NCBI RefSeq assembly: GCF_000321225.1
Contig: NW_004450583.1
Span: 906,964 to 970,963 of the forward strand
From: Odobenus rosmarus divergens
Taxonomy: Eukaryota > Chordata > Mammalia > Carnivora > Odobenidae
Length of the DNA stretch: 64,000 nucleotides
Direction: 5' to 3'
A program made the position numbers and the translations under genes. The notes beneath the pieces are model-generated. The model saw only the letters and a list, made by a program, of their open reading frames with translations, searched no databases and had not been told where the DNA came from. This document shows, one piece after another, positions 45,690-59,470 of this stretch. Positions within the stretch are counted from its first letter, which is position 1; each line of letters opens with the position of its first letter.

Positions 45690-46200
45690 TTTGGTTGTAT
45701 CAAAATGTAAAATGTATATACTTTTTTCATTTGCACTTCCTTTCTAGGTATCTGTCCTAGAGAAATACACACGCGCACAATACAGAGACAAGTACAATGA
45801 TGCTCATGCAGAATTATTTTTTAATACTGAAAAGCAGAATTCAACCTAAATGTCCATTACTAGGAAATTAGTTATGTAAATTGTTTGATTTCGTGCAATG
45901 GAATACCATGCAGCCACTAAAAAAGAATGAAGTAGATCTATATTTATCAATGGTGAAAGATAACCAGGGGATTTTAATTAAGGGGAAAAATAAATTCCAG
46001 GAAATGTTAAATCCCACTTACTTAGAAATATATACGTACAAGAAAATGAATAGGCAAAAGTCTAGAAGGCTACATACTAAACTGTTAACAGTGAGTATCT
46101 CTGAGGATGGGATTCGGTGGAATGTGTGTGAATGAATGGGACACTCATGTTTCTCTATGCACTTCTGTTATTTGGATGTTTTACGAAAAACATTTCCATG
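45690..46200 (+). mobile_element. Old L1M 3' end next to the VCL island
   Basis: Contains 'gcacttcctttctaggtatctgtcc', 'acctaaatgtccattact' and 'tgcaatggaataccatgcagcc', an L1ME-like 3' end. It stops about 50-60 bases before the GC-rich promoter island, so the promoter itself is repeat-free. Confidence 0.75.
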
Positions 46201-46249
46201 TATTACTGAGAAGAAATGGAAAGACCATTTTGAGGGCATTGTGCAAAGG

Positions 46250-47278
<1,029 letters not shown>

Positions 47279-47279
47279 G

Positions 47280-48745
47280 GTGTCTGATGGTCCCTTTCAC
47301 TCAGCAGGCTGTCGCCCCTCACGTTGACAGCCTTGCTCTCAGCTCCTTTTTAGGCCTCCCCAGTCTGGCCTATGGGCTGGCGCGCTCCCATACGGATTCC
47401 CCGCCTTTCCTTCCAGGGATTCTTATTTGAGCCGCGTTGTTCACCTTTCTAATACCTCTCACCCTGAGACCTGCCTCACTCGCCACCCTCCCCCCGCGCT
47501 CCCCGAGGCTGGCTCTTTTCTCCACTTGGCTTCCTGGCCACTCGTCTCCCGGTCTCCTCCTTCCTTCCTAGGTATTTCTGCTTCTCCTCACACCGCTGGC
47601 ACTCTCAAACACCGGGTAATTTTCTTTATATTTCTTTATGCAATAATTCATGACCACGAGTCCTCTTTACTCTTTTGCCGCCTTTCATTTTATTCCCTCC
47701 CCGTAGAGATTTCCACCTGGCTTTACCTGCTGTCAAACGACTTCCGCCCCCTGGGGCCTTTCCAGACTCGGGGGCTCTCCTCCTCGGGCCCCCCCTCCTG
47801 GCAGGAAGCAAGATGGAGTGCTGGGAGAGGCCTGTGGAATCTGGGATCTGCGGCCCCTGCCGGAGAGCAGGACGGGGCGTCTCCTCCCCGACCCACAACT
47901 TTCGTGGGTGTCTGGGTGGCCCTTGCAGACCCCGGTAGCCCACAGCTGTGACTAATTAACTTAGGTGGTTCCTAGGGGAGGTGGAGCTCACTCCTGAAGT
48001 GGGAAAAGACGTGCTGTGACCAGTCTCCTAACACTGCCCTGACTAATAACACACTTTCTTTCCCACCCTGGGTGGGTGACTCAGACCACTGCTGCCTGTG
48101 AGGGACAACTTTGGAAAAAGTTCATACTGCTCCCCCACTGAGCTGTGAAAATAGTTTGTGTCAGGGTAGTTGGCAGGTTGGGAGGCAACTGTGGGTCTGG
48201 GTGGGGCTTGGGTTACTTAACTGATTAGAGCACTGAATGCACCAGGCGCACTGTAGCTGCTGAAAGTCTTCCTCGTTTTTGGGGGCCCTTCTCAGGCAGT
48301 TCAAGAGACTGATCATTAGGAAGATGGGGGGAACTCTACTGACCAAATTCCTCTTCTTCCTTCTGTATAGATTTAGTAAGAATCTATTCAGTAAGAACAC
48401 TGTCTTCATTCAGAATATCTAGTTCTACGTTGTTCTTGTTCTTTTTATAACTAATTTTAATCTAAGACTCCAGAGTACATTCTTGTGTAGTGTTGTCTAA
48501 CATGGCTGCATTCCAGGGCTCCATTTTTCAACAAATAGGAAACAATGTAAAGAGACAGGGTAATAGCGTCCCTCCATGGAGTACTTCAGGAAATGAAATC
48601 TTAAAACCACATGTTGCACTTGGAACAGAGCTAGTTTAGTCTAGGGGTTGATATCTGGTTAGGCTATTTAGAGAAAAGTTATTTATGAGCTTCAGTGCAT
48701 GAATTAATAAGAATTGAATGCTGCGTAGGGAGCATTGTAATAAAT
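47280..48745. other. Proximal VCL intron 1, repeat-poor
   Basis: C-rich at 47280-47940, then ordinary composition. No recognised repeat or coding sequence. The 174-residue frame at 47427-47951 is a GC-driven chance frame with no known domain. Confidence 0.55.
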
Positions 48746-48925
48746 CAGTGGTTCTCAGGTTGGGCTGTGCATCAGAATCACCGGTGGGGCTTTTTAGTAA
48801 TAAAGATGTCCAACTCCCATCGCAGACTTAACTGAGGAGCTCTTCATGAGGTAGTCTCAAGGCGTTTTGTATTTTTAAGAAGCTCCATAGGTGGTTGTGA
48901 TACGTGCTTCGTTAGGAAACACTGC
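48746..48925 (+). mobile_element. MER5A-like hAT relic
   Basis: Starts CAGTGGTTCTCAGGTTGG, contains 'gtgcatcagaatcaccggtggggc' and ends with the degenerate inverted repeat 'gttaggaaacactg'. In VCL intron 1. Confidence 0.8.
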
Positions 48926-49404
48926 AAAGACATTGTGAGACAAATACAAAAGAAATAAGGCCAGTCAGGAGCTGAAAAAAAATTACATATAGTTATATCC
49001 TAATACATACAAAAAAAAGGGACTTGGGATTGGTCGATTTGAACTAATCAGAGAGAAAGTTGGAAGGATCGTGCTGATAGTCAATAGTGAACAAAGGTAT
49101 TGGTAAGTCATTTTCAGGTTACAACAAGTATGTTGTCTGGACTAGCTCAGGAAGTAAGTTGGAGAGAAATTAGAGACGAAGTCAGCGTATGACATATGGG
49201 CAGTTTAACAGAAGGCCTTATCCAATAAGATGAACGAAGACAGTGGGGCGGGGAGGGGATGAGAATAGTGTTGGAGGGAGACTGTATAGGTTGTGTTCTC
49301 TGGAGGCCAGAGGACCTGCCCACTGCTTGAAATTCTCAATGCCAATTGTGGCCCTTACGTATATACTACTGAGTATTGTGATGAATTATGTACATGTGTC
49401 AGCT

Positions 49405-50300
49405 TCCCAAGTAGGTTGTGTCTGGGGCACAAGCCTCATTTGACATTTATTTATGTGCTCCCCAGTTCCTATGCTCAACACTGGCACACAGGGTGGCCCA
49501 GTAAGTATTGCTGAGGGAAAGAAGGAACTGTGGGAGGGGAGATAAATTAGACCTTTTAAATTGGTTGGTCATGAAGATAATGAGGCCCTGGACTTTGGGT
49601 ATGGCAGGGAAAATGGAGAAGGAATTAATTAGCAATATAGTAGAAGAAGAGTTAATAGAACCTGATGATAGAACTCTCCGGTTTTGCTAGGAAAAAACAT
49701 GTGGTGTTACTATAAAATAAGGAAACTGAATTTTGAACAAATATTATAGAACTTGATGTAATTCATGTTTCTTTCAGTTTCTTTCAATTACCTTGGGAGG
49801 TTATATTTTTATTCCAGTGCTTCTGTTTGAAATTTCTCTCAGATTATTTACATACATATGTCAAATTCATCAAGAAAATTTCATCTGCAGTGGGCATTCC
49901 TTGGCCCTACTATTTTATGTGCCATTCTTGAGTCTAAACGAGCTTCGGATATTTCCAAAATTAAAGTTTACCAGATGAAGATGAAATTCTCAGTTGTTAA
50001 GTATAGTCATTCCTTTATCAAATAGGTATTTGTTGAGACCCCCTTTTAATGTCAAAGCAGTAAGCATGATTCTAGGCAAAATAAGTACAATACTGGATTG
50101 AAAGTGCTAAGTGACTCTAAGGAAGTGAAGTACCCTGGAAGTTCAGAGGTAAGGTGAGATTACTTTTGATGGGAGAATCCAGAAGGCTTCATGGAGGATG
50201 TAACATTTGAGATGGGTGGGATTTGATTTAAAGATGTGGTAAGAAAGGCATTATAAGCGGAAAGAAGTACCCAAACAAAGGCATAGAATTATTGAGAATC
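49405..50300. mobile_element. L2-like fragments
   Basis: An L2 3'-end-like piece at about 49405-49520 on plus, and a reverse piece at about 49995-50290 ('ccagaaggcttcatggaggatgtaacatttgagatgggtggg'). The sequence between is unassigned. Confidence 0.45.
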
Positions 50301-50524
50301 TGAGGACCAAGTTTTGACTTAGGGCATCATTAAGGTGACTACTTTTAGAGGGGCAAGACTCATTTGGATTTGTAACTTCATGTATATTTGTTAAACAAGT
50401 GTAGTCCGGTCACTTAACATACACATCTTATCGCAACTGAGTCATCACTTTTACTGCACACTTAGGGAGGGGTAGGATGGGAGTATTTATTCACATGTCC
50501 TTTTTTCAACTCAGGATACGGAAT

Positions 50525-50960
50525 AAGACCATTTTTTAAAAACAGTTTTGTTGAGGTATAATTCACATACCATACAAGTCCCCCATTTAAAGTATACAAT
50601 TAAGTGGTTTTTTGTTGTTGTTGTTGTTGTTGTTGTTTTTAATATATTGACAGAGTTGTGCCACTATCACTACAATCTAATTTTAGGAAGTTTGTGTCCC
50701 CTCAAGAAGAAACCTCGTACCGCGGTCACCCAGTCTCTCCCATCCCCCACCTCCCCAGTCCTAGGCAACCACCAGTCTACTATCTGTCTCTGTGGATTTG
50801 TCTATTCTGGACATTTTGTGTTAATGGAATCATAAAATATGTGGTCTTTTGTGTCTGACTTCTTTCATTTTGCATAATGTTTTCAAGGTTCATCCATGGT
50901 ATCATATAGTATGTATCAGAACTTCATTCCTTTTTGTTGCTGAATAATATTCCATTGTAT
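50525..50960 (-). mobile_element. Old L1M 3' end
   Basis: Minus-strand L1M text ('ttgttgaggtataattcacataccata', 'ggcaaccaccagtctact', 'ttcatccatgg') with a (TTG)n microsatellite at about 50608-50636 inside it. Confidence 0.75.
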
Positions 50961-51560
50961 GGAATAAGGCCATTTTAAACACAGAGAGTGATTATAATGC
51001 AATAATAAAACAAGGAAGGGGGTCTAAGAGAAAGAAGGGTGGGAAAGGAAAAATAGAGGAGGGGTAAGAAGTTCCAAAGGTGGGATTCAAGGAGCAGTGT
51101 GAAAAAGTCAGAAGTCTTAGACTGCCTGTCTTATAGCATGCTATATAAATTTTTCTTTTTTTTTTTTTTCTATTGAATTGACCCATGGCAATCCATCAGT
51201 CTTTGTGACCCTTCAGTTGTGGTAGTTTTCTTAATGGGGCTTCAGACCCTTTGCCTTCTCCATTGCATCTGAGGGCATGTGTTGTAACTTCTCCTTGGGC
51301 TCATGAAATATTTATTTTGGGAGTTTCTGTGGCCTTGACTTTCACGAGCCTCGCCCATATATCATACCCTCTTGAGACCAACTCTGGTACAAATAGCAGC
51401 ATTGTCTTTACTTTAACCTGATAGATGGGAAAGACTGTTCTGCTCTTAAAAAGAAATTGGCAATTAATTTTGTCATTTGTAAATGATCACTATTAGCATC
51501 TGAAATTATTTTTGCTCTGATTTTTTTTTCTTGGTTGATGTTCGATTTTTTCCGTTGAAA
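50961..51560. other. VCL intron 1, single-copy-looking
   Basis: No gene or repeat recognised apart from a T-run at 51158-51170. Confidence 0.5.
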
Positions 51561-51572
51561 TAAATAACAACA

Positions 51573-51698
51573 GGGGCACCTGGCTGGCTCAGTTCGAAGA
51601 GCATGTGACTCTTGATCTCAGGGTTGTAGAATTTGAGTCCCATGTTGCCTATAGGGATTACTTAGAAAAAACAAAAAATCTTAGGAAATAAATACATA
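51573..51698 (+). mobile_element. Compact tRNA-Lys-type SINE
   Basis: tRNA-Lys-like copy in VCL intron 1, with TSD AAATAACAACA at 51562-51572 and 51699-51709. Confidence 0.88.
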
Positions 51699-51849
51699 AA
51701 ATAACAACAATGGTGATAGGCCTGCCATGATTTTTTTTCTTTTTAATATTTTTTTCTGTATTTCCCAGTTTTTAAAATGAACATATTTCTACATTAAAGA
51801 AAAAGTTAATAAAGTGAATAAAAACATTTGTATAATCCTTTATAGTTAA

Positions 51850-52075
51850 TAAAATACTTTCATATACACTATCATAGTAGGTATGGTGGTAGGTATTGTG
51901 GTGGTCTCAGTTTTACAGATGGTGGGTATCGTGGTGGTCTCAGTTTTACAGATGAGGATGCTGTAGGTCAGAGAATTTAAGTAACCTGCCCACAGTGGTG
52001 CCGCTAAGTTAGTGGTAGAGCTTGAACCCAAACTCTGTTTCTCTTACTCTGTATCCTTTGCTGACTCTCCTGCAC
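51850..52075 (-). mobile_element. MIR with 33-bp tandem duplication
   Basis: Minus MIR in which 'ggtattgtggtggtctcag' through 'ttttacagat' (51892-51920) is repeated at 51925-51953 with one difference, period 33. Confidence 0.78.
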
Positions 52076-52079
52076 TATC

Positions 52080-52677
52080 TTGTGTCCACTTGGAGCAAAG
52101 TTGTTAAAGATTAGTGGAAGTTTTCCACCTACAATTTGAAGCAACAAGAATGCCGTTAGTCATAGCGTTGCCACGTGTCCTGGGCATGGCAAGACTATCT
52201 GTTGAAAGCCTGGCTTTGGCATGGCCTGCACGAAGGGCCCACATAGGAGAAGAATGATGTGAAGGCAGGGTTCTGTTTCACAGCAACATTCCATTTTGCA
52301 GCATTTCTTTAGAAAACAACATAAGAGTAGATACAGATCAGCATAGAAGTATTTATGGCTGCAAAACAGATAAAGGCTTTTTAGGGTCTGTATGACTGCT
52401 CAGCTTGAAAGCCTATTAGAATAGTATTTAAAGTACTTTTATAGGATTTCTGTATTTACATAGTTTTCTAGGTAGGTTTGTGGATTCTTTGGGCAATCAT
52501 GAAGTTTCATTTGAAAAATGAAAAACTTTGGATCAAAAGAGATAAATGAATGGGTCAGATTGTGAACTTTGTTCCAATAATACTTAACATTTACTCATGT
52601 GATTGAGAGAACAGAAGAGTTTTGAAGATTATAATGTTTCTACAACTATGTTTTTAATTTTAGTGGAGCCCCAATTT
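52080..52677. other. VCL intron 1, repeat-free 600 bases
   Basis: No recognised repeat. Ends with a polypyrimidine-like 'tttttaattttag' at about 52650-52662, which resembles an acceptor but has no exon-like sequence after it. Confidence 0.45.
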
Positions 52678-52690
52678 AAATATTTGTTTA

Positions 52691-52888
52691 GGGGCGTCTG
52701 GGTGGCACAGCTGGCTAAGCATCTGCCTTCGGGTCGGGTCATGATCCTGGGGTCCTAGGATCGAGCTCCACGTCCTTGTTGGGCTCCCTGCTCAGCAGGG
52801 AGTTGGCTTCTCCCTTGCCGTCTTCCTCTCCTCCTGCTTGTGCGTGCGTGTGCTCTCCCTCTCTCTTAAATAAATAAAATCTTTAAAA
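52691..52888 (+). mobile_element. CAN-SINE
   Basis: Plus copy with TSD AAATATTTGTTTA at 52678-52690 and 52889-52901. Confidence 0.93.
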
Positions 52889-53279
52889 AAATATTTGTTT
52901 ATATATCTGCACAGTAGAAAGTTGGGCTTTTCCAAAGTTGTTTTATAAATAGCACTGGTATAACTCTAAGGGTACGGAATATAAGTTAGAGTAAAAGTCT
53001 TGTGGTATTAACCACAGTATCTTAAGTTGCCTCCTTCTGTTATAGTCCAGGAGTAAGGGCAGCATCAAGGCAAGTACTTTTATGGGGATGGGACTTATTT
53101 GGGTTTTAATATTTCTTGTATACTTATTAAAAAAGGAGTTTGATCATTTTATATACTTATATAATTAATGGTCATTTACATACATATAAAATGCCTATGG
53201 TTTATACGTATCAAAACTGAGAGGGTCTTATGATTCCTGGTCTTTTACTGCAGTTCATAGCATGTATATGCGTTCCAGT

Positions 53280-53410
53280 GACATTCACCATACTTGGTCA
53301 CTGTTTGTTTTCTCCACTAGACTGTAGGTTTCTCAGTGGCAGGGACCACATCTATTGTGTTCATTATTTTATTTCTAGTGTCAGGCTGTGACCATAGGTG
53401 TACAATAGGA
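53280..53410 (+). mobile_element. L2 3'-end fragment
   Basis: 'ctagactgtaggtttctcagtggcagggaccacatct' matches the L2 3' end pattern. Confidence 0.6.
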
Positions 53411-54632
53411 TTTTTTTTTTTTTTACTAAATGAACATATACATAGTATTTACTTTTTATGTGCAAAATATTGTAATAGAAATCTTGTGTAATGAACATTT
53501 TTCATCCCTAGCTTTTAGACATCTGATATAGCTGAATCTGGACAGTCTTACTGAATTTATTGTGGGCTTTGTCTGAAACGAGTAGAATATATATTAAGAG
53601 GAAGGCATGAATGGCTAACTGCCCACTGGTTGAGATAACAAAAGTGTTCAGGCTATTTTGGGTTGTGGTTCTCTTGTTTCAGAGTCATTTCAACTACGTA
53701 GACCACTTACTAAAATCATAATGTGAGAATATGTTCCTATCTGAAAGAGGCATTGGGATCTTGCATTCTTTTAAAATTGGAAGTGTCTTTTTTAAAATTT
53801 AACAATTTAGACCAGGTATTGATACATTATTTGGAGTCCTGGTTACAGTGTAGTAGCATACTATGAATCATGAATTCCTTATTAAAAGATCCTCACGTCC
53901 TCGAACCATATGGCAGGAGACAAACACTATCATAAATTTGAACTGTCTTTTTTGCTTTTTGACTGATCTGGCCCAGCCTTTTCATTGAACCTTATGTCAT
54001 GGTCATGCCAGTGGGGTACATTTTTACCTAATAAACCAGCATTAGAGCAGTATCAAAAGAAGTAGCAGTCCTTAATGAGCAAATGTCAGAGATTAGCTGG
54101 TATCACAGCAGGATTTCTTTCTAGAATAATGCTATATGCTCAGTATTCTTGCTGAGGAAGAGTCATTCAGTGACTTCATGTTGCTTTTGGGCAGGTCTGC
54201 CCTTAAAACCTTCCCATATAGACAGGACTAGAAGGAGAAAACATAAATTTCAGCCTTGACTTTTTTAAGCTTTAGCAGCCTTTAGTGCTCTATATGTAGA
54301 GTGAGGTTTAAGGAGTTAAATACATCAAAGTGGGGTTTAAGGAGTAAAGTTGGATATGTAATAAGACTCTAAAACACCCAGAGAAGAAAGTCGATGTATT
54401 GGAGGTAGGGTCTCCCATTGGAGGCTTTTATCTGTCTTTCTATTCCTTGTACGTCGGAACTGTAGAATTCTTGCAATAGGTGTTTGGGATATTGGGCCAC
54501 AGAATTAAGTTCAGATAACATAACGTTTTGAATGATTGAGGTGGCTGCTTCTCTGTCTTTTTCAGCCATTTTAGTACTTATTTAGTTTTCACTGGGAATG
54601 GTTATGGAGGGAAAGACTGTCTTGTTTTTTCT

Positions 54633-54644
54633 TTTTTAAAAAAT

Positions 54645-54679
<35 letters not shown>

Positions 54680-54854
54680 TTTGGGAGAGAGTGGAGGGAA
54701 GGGCAGAGGAAGAAGGAGAGAGAATCCTCAAACTGATTCCCTGCTGAGCGTGGAGCCCCGTGTGGGGCTTGATCCCATGACCCTGAGATTATGACCTGAG
54801 CCGAAATCAAGAGCTGCCCGCTTAACTGACTGAGCCACCCATGGCCCCGTCCCC
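54633..54854 (-). mobile_element. CAN-SINE with (TTTA)n tail
   Basis: Minus copy with about 11 TTTA units at 54643-54685. Similar CTTGTTTTT flanks at 54621 and 54855 serve as TSD. Confidence 0.88.
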
Positions 54855-55724
54855 CTTGTTTTTCTTAATAATTTACAAAAAGATTTATTAGGGAAGGAGA
54901 GATTAATATGTAGGTAGGGAATTTTTTTCATTTGTATTTTTATCATGATTAAAGTATTATATCCTTCATATAATAATATAAATAATATTGAACTGTATAC
55001 TGTTATCATGCTGAGCCTTCATAATGGTCTTTCAAAAGGAACAAAATTTTTCTTGTTACAGAAGTATTACATTTTCATTGTTGAAATTTAGAAAATCTGT
55101 CTTAGTCAGTCTTCTCTCAGTTTTCTCAGCCTTTTTCAGTCTATTTGAACTTGATTTGTCTTACTCTTTTCTCTCTACTCCAAACCAATTTGTGTTTCCC
55201 TGGATATAAATGCAAACTAAACTGTATATAGATGCACCAGTTCTTACCCTTTTTCATCATTTAAAAAACCCCCGAACCCTTTAATTCACTCTCCTGTTTA
55301 AAATTTTGCAAAGAAAAGCTAGGAGATGGAGTCTGATACAATATCCCAAGACTTCGTCATGTGCAGTTTAAGGAGTCATGATGTACTTAGCTAACTGCTT
55401 GTTTCAGTAAGTGTGGAATGAGATGACTTCAAAATAATGGGCTAGGTCCTAATCTAATCTAGGTTAGATTAGAATTTCTAATCTGGGCATGCTTCTTAAA
55501 GATAATGGGGGCTTTAGTCTGATTAAATCTATTTAGGTATGTGTATTATGTGCAGACAAATAGGTAGAATATGATAGAGTAATGGATAAAAGGGGACTTG
55601 GGTAATTAGATACAGGAAGTTGGGGATTTGTTGCCTTCGTTCCAGTCCCTTGGTAGATCTGTGTCCTCCTATGCTGGATCATTAGTCTTTGATGATTGAT
55701 TTGTGGCTCCCCCCCCCCCACCCT

Positions 55725-55865
55725 AGGGTATCTCCCTTTTAGACTGTTGGTTTCTGGAGGGCAAGGACTGCGCTGTATTCTTGATATTTCCAGTGCTGTT
55801 CTTATCTCAGTCCCATGCTCATGGTATTCCTTCCATAAGTGTGTTGTGCTTTGATACTTGCTCTC
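55725..55865 (+). mobile_element. L2 3'-end fragment
   Basis: 'tggtttctggagggcaaggactg' to 'ccttccataagtgtgttg', in L2 order. Confidence 0.55.
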
Positions 55866-57059
55866 CCAGCTAGTCATTCTGATGAGGATAGCTCACTGTC
55901 TCTTGCCTCCTTTGGATGGTGATTCTCCTTTCCTGCCCTCAAATGTTGCTATATACAAATGGTTATGTAATCACAGAGAGAAACAAAGATTCATAAATGA
56001 TGTTATATTGTGTTGTTACATATTTGGACTTTTAGAGTCCAAAAAATTTTATGTCACTTCTGTTAGAAGTCAGCACATTGGATTGGTATGAATGTGGGAT
56101 GTTATGTGTGTACAGAGGATGAGAAGTAGTGAATCTTAGAACTAAAAATGTTTTACAAATATTGTTAAGTTGCAGAAAATAGAACCTTTGGCCCTTAGAG
56201 AATTTCCCACTGATAAGATTTCCAGTTGAATGACTTTTAAGAGGAAAGTGGCTGAATTTCATTGCAGCTGGCCACAATCCAAGTAAAAGTCATTCCTTCT
56301 TTTGAAATAAGTTTAACTTATTCCCAGAAGTAAGCTTTCTTTGAAGAAGGAGAAATAGCACATTTGTTCTTAGAGTTGGGAGGTGAGGGACCTCTATTAT
56401 CTAGCTCCCTATATTTCAAGCCTTCTTTCTCCAACCCATCTCTGAAGCCCTGGCTCATCTTTTATCTGTGAGGTAGACATGTTTTTATTTATACAATTAA
56501 AGTAGATAAGGATATATGAATGGGGACGTAATTCTTACATAGAAAAAAATCAAGACTACTAACACTTAAATTTCTTATCCTACAGCTCTTCTCTCCAAAT
56601 AGCAAAATTAGTTATCAGATCCTTGCTATGCACATTGCTAGGTGTTCTGAATGATAGTAGGATATATAAGATGTGGTCTCTGGCCTCAAGTTGTTAAAAT
56701 ACAGATGAAATTTATAATCTTATAAAAAATTTATCTTATCCACATCCTCTCCACCAGTGAAATTGTTTGCAGAATTTAAGTTACTCATTTAAAAGGGTCA
56801 TGCACTAGTACTGCACATACTTTATTCCTTGGAGCCATGGAGAAAATAAGAGTGGGCCAGCGGCAGAATGAGCAGGTGGTGGGCTTCATAGTGAGGAAAA
56901 GACCGTTGAGCATTGGCTTAGCTGCTGTCTTCTTGTGGCACTCCAGGCACACCTGGTTTTCATTTCCTCCAAAGCACAGTGCTATTCCCTTGCCTGAACT
57001 ACTCTTTAGGACTTCTTTATTTGGGTCATTTCTATGAATCCTCAACTTCCATATTAAAT
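55866..57059. other. VCL intron 1, no repeat recognised
   Basis: About 1.2 kb of single-copy-looking, AT-rich sequence. Confidence 0.5.
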
Positions 57060-57340
57060 GTCAGTGTTTTAGGGACACCCTCCCTGACATTACCTCTGAA
57101 ACTGAGTTAGGTCCGTTTATCGTGATTCCTATGTTTTTTTTTTTCCTTTTTTTGCTTATCACAGTTATAAGTAATTATTTGTGTGATTATTACTTATTTA
57201 ATGTCTTTCTCCCCACTATAGCCCTAAGGGGCAAATATTGGTTCTGCTGTGTTTGCCCCTGAATTTTTAGCACCCATCATAGTGCTTTGGCACATATTAG
57301 AATCTTGAAGAATATTTGTTGAATGAACAAATGGGAAGAC
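57060..57340 (+). mobile_element. L2 3' end
   Basis: 'acaccctccctgacattacc' through 'cccctgaatttttagcacc' to the terminal 'gaatatttgttgaatgaac', the canonical L2 3' end. Confidence 0.75.
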
Positions 57341-57757
57341 TGTTTACTGCTTCCGACCAAAACTGTTTTATGCTTCTTTGAAAAAATATGTATCATACTG
57401 TGGGTGATCTTGGTGAAATTTAACTGCCAATTAGGAAGTAGCTGTAAATTGTTGCTTAGCACAGGGCATTGCATGTAGTAGGACCATCCAATTCCTGTTT
57501 CCTGAATGAATAAATTCTAAGCATGAAGTCCTGGGGTGCAGATGAGAATAATCCACCCAATACAGAAATATGCAGAATTTGTAGGTGTAAGTAAAAATAT
57601 AACATGGATTTGGACTTCTCTATTAGTTTTAATTTAATTAGTTTTAATGGAATAGACAACTTTGGCAAAATGCATCTAGTATGAGTTAGCAAATACCACA
57701 GTCAGACTTTAGATATAGATACAAGGTAAATCAGCATATAAACAAGACAAGAATCTT

Positions 57758-58015
57758 GGGAGGCGGTAGAGTGTAATGATTAAGAGTAAAGCCCCCAGAG
57801 CTAAACTCCTTGGGTTCACATCCCAGTATTGATTGACACCTTTGAGGTATGTAAATTGGGGAAATTATTTAATCTTTTTCTCATGGTCCTCTTCTGTAAA
57901 GCAAAGCTAATCACAGTACTACCTGACTCATCGTGTATTTTTGTACGGATTAATGAGTTCATAAAAATGTTTAGAAGTATTCCTGACATATAGTTAAGAA
58001 CTCAGTGAGTGTTAG
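57758..58015 (+). mobile_element. MIR, near full length
   Basis: 'gtagagtgtaatgattaagag' head, 'ccttgggttcacatccc', 'ttctgtaaagcaaagctaatc' and 'aactcagtgagtgttag' tail in MIR order. Confidence 0.82.
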
Positions 58016-58854
58016 ATATATTAATATATTTTCCATGGTATTTAAGTCATATTTTAAATGTTAGTCTAATGAAAAGGCAGTGTTCACTTTTTTTAAATGT
58101 CTTAGCATAACTTCTAACTTTTGCTTAACAAGGCAAAGTGCCAGTGAAAGCTTTCAGTAGAATTCCATATGTTGTGGAATATACAGTTTTACCAACTGTG
58201 GGGAGAATATCACTCACAGTTTAGGTGCCTGAGCTTCTGATTGCCATTTTCCCATGATTAAAATCAAACATCTAAATTTTTGATTGATATCTCCTTTGGA
58301 GCATTAGTAAGGAGAAAAGCATATATATAAATATTTTTTCCCCCAGCTTAGAAGCAAGAAATGAGGCTTAGGATTTGGTATTTTATCCCAAGCATTCATT
58401 GTCCTATTTTCTAAAAAAGAAAAAATTGAAGGGATAGTCAGGCCACTCACTAAAATAATAAGATGGAATCGGCCTTCTAGGCAGAGTTGAGAAGTATAAT
58501 CCATTTGTGAAATAGAATTCGTTTAATTCTGGAACAACCAAATTAATGTAACAAATATGTAATGACTACATACTATGGTAGGTACTGGATGAGCTTAGTA
58601 TCTCTTGTCTGAAAGGAGGGCTAGAATTTCTTTAAGATGTCCTGTCAACATGGGAGTAAGAGTCGAACATGATGGTCACACTACTAGTTTGGAAGGTATA
58701 CCTATTATTTCTAGTCTTACAGTGGTTTTCTGGAAAATTTTTAACATGTGTATTTAACTTCAAAGTCAAATTAATTAGCATCTTTACTGTCTTCCTGAGT
58801 AATATAAAGATTGTAAAATACCTCTAGTTCCATTGTCCCTTTATATATGGTTGT
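58016..58854. other. VCL intron 1, no repeat recognised
   Basis: AT-rich single-copy-looking sequence. Confidence 0.5.
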
Positions 58855-58868
58855 CTAAGATTTTGTTT

Positions 58869-59070
58869 TTTTTTTTTTAAGATTTTATTTATTTATTTGA
58901 GAGAGAGAATGAGAAAGAGAGAGAGAGAGAGCATGAGAGAGGGGAGGGTCAGAGGGAGAAGCAGATTCCCTGCTGAGCAGGGAGCCCGATGCGGGACTCG
59001 ATCCCGGGACTCCAGGATCATGACCTGAGCCAAAGGCAGTTGCTTAACCAACTGAGCCACCCAGGCGCCC
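58869..59070 (-). mobile_element. CAN-SINE with perfect TSD
   Basis: Full-length minus copy. TSD CTAAGATTTTGTTT at 58855-58868 and 59071-59084. Confidence 0.94.
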
Positions 59071-59277
59071 CTAAGATTTTGTTTCTGTCCTCTTTTTTCA
59101 CCCCATAAATTAGATACTATTGTTGTCTTAAACTGTTGCTTTTTCCCCATTTACTCACATTTACCATTTTCTTTGAGATATAAGAGAAATGATGAATAGA
59201 TCTTCCTTCTAGGTATATCTCTCTACTTCTTGAGATTCACCCTACCTCTTAAGTGTTTATTTGTCTAAAATATCTTT

Positions 59278-59470
59278 TTTTTTAAAGATTTTGTTTATTT
59301 ATTTGACAGAGAGATAGAGAGCACAAGTAGGCAGAGTGGCAGGCAGAGGGAGAGGGAGAAGCAGGTTCTCCGCTGAGCAGGGAGCTGGACGTGGGGCTCA
59401 ATCCCAGGACCCCAGGATCATGACCTGAGCTGAAGGTGGCTGCCTAACTGACTGAGCCACCCAGGCACCC
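59278..59470 (-). mobile_element. CAN-SINE with perfect TSD
   Basis: Minus copy. TSD CTAAAATATCTTT at 59265-59277 and 59471-59483. Confidence 0.94.

Larger units (their letters stand above)
52902..55720. other. VCL intron 1, mostly single-copy
   Basis: One L2 fragment and one SINE. A 66-residue minus-strand frame at 54369-54569 has no family I recognise. Confidence 0.5.

Noticed and set aside
47427..47951. 174-residue plus-strand frame just inside VCL intron 1
   Set aside because: Low-complexity Ser/Pro/Leu composition driven by GC-rich sequence, no domain, and a matching chance frame on the other strand.
52640..52680. Hidden VCL exon after the acceptor-like 'tttttaattttag'
   Set aside because: Downstream sequence does not encode vinculin exon 2 and lacks coding character; a SINE follows at once.
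54369..54569. 66-residue minus-strand frame beginning MAEKDREAATSIIQNV, considered as a small retrocopy
   Set aside because: No protein family recognised, no TSD or poly-A seen, and length is within chance expectation.
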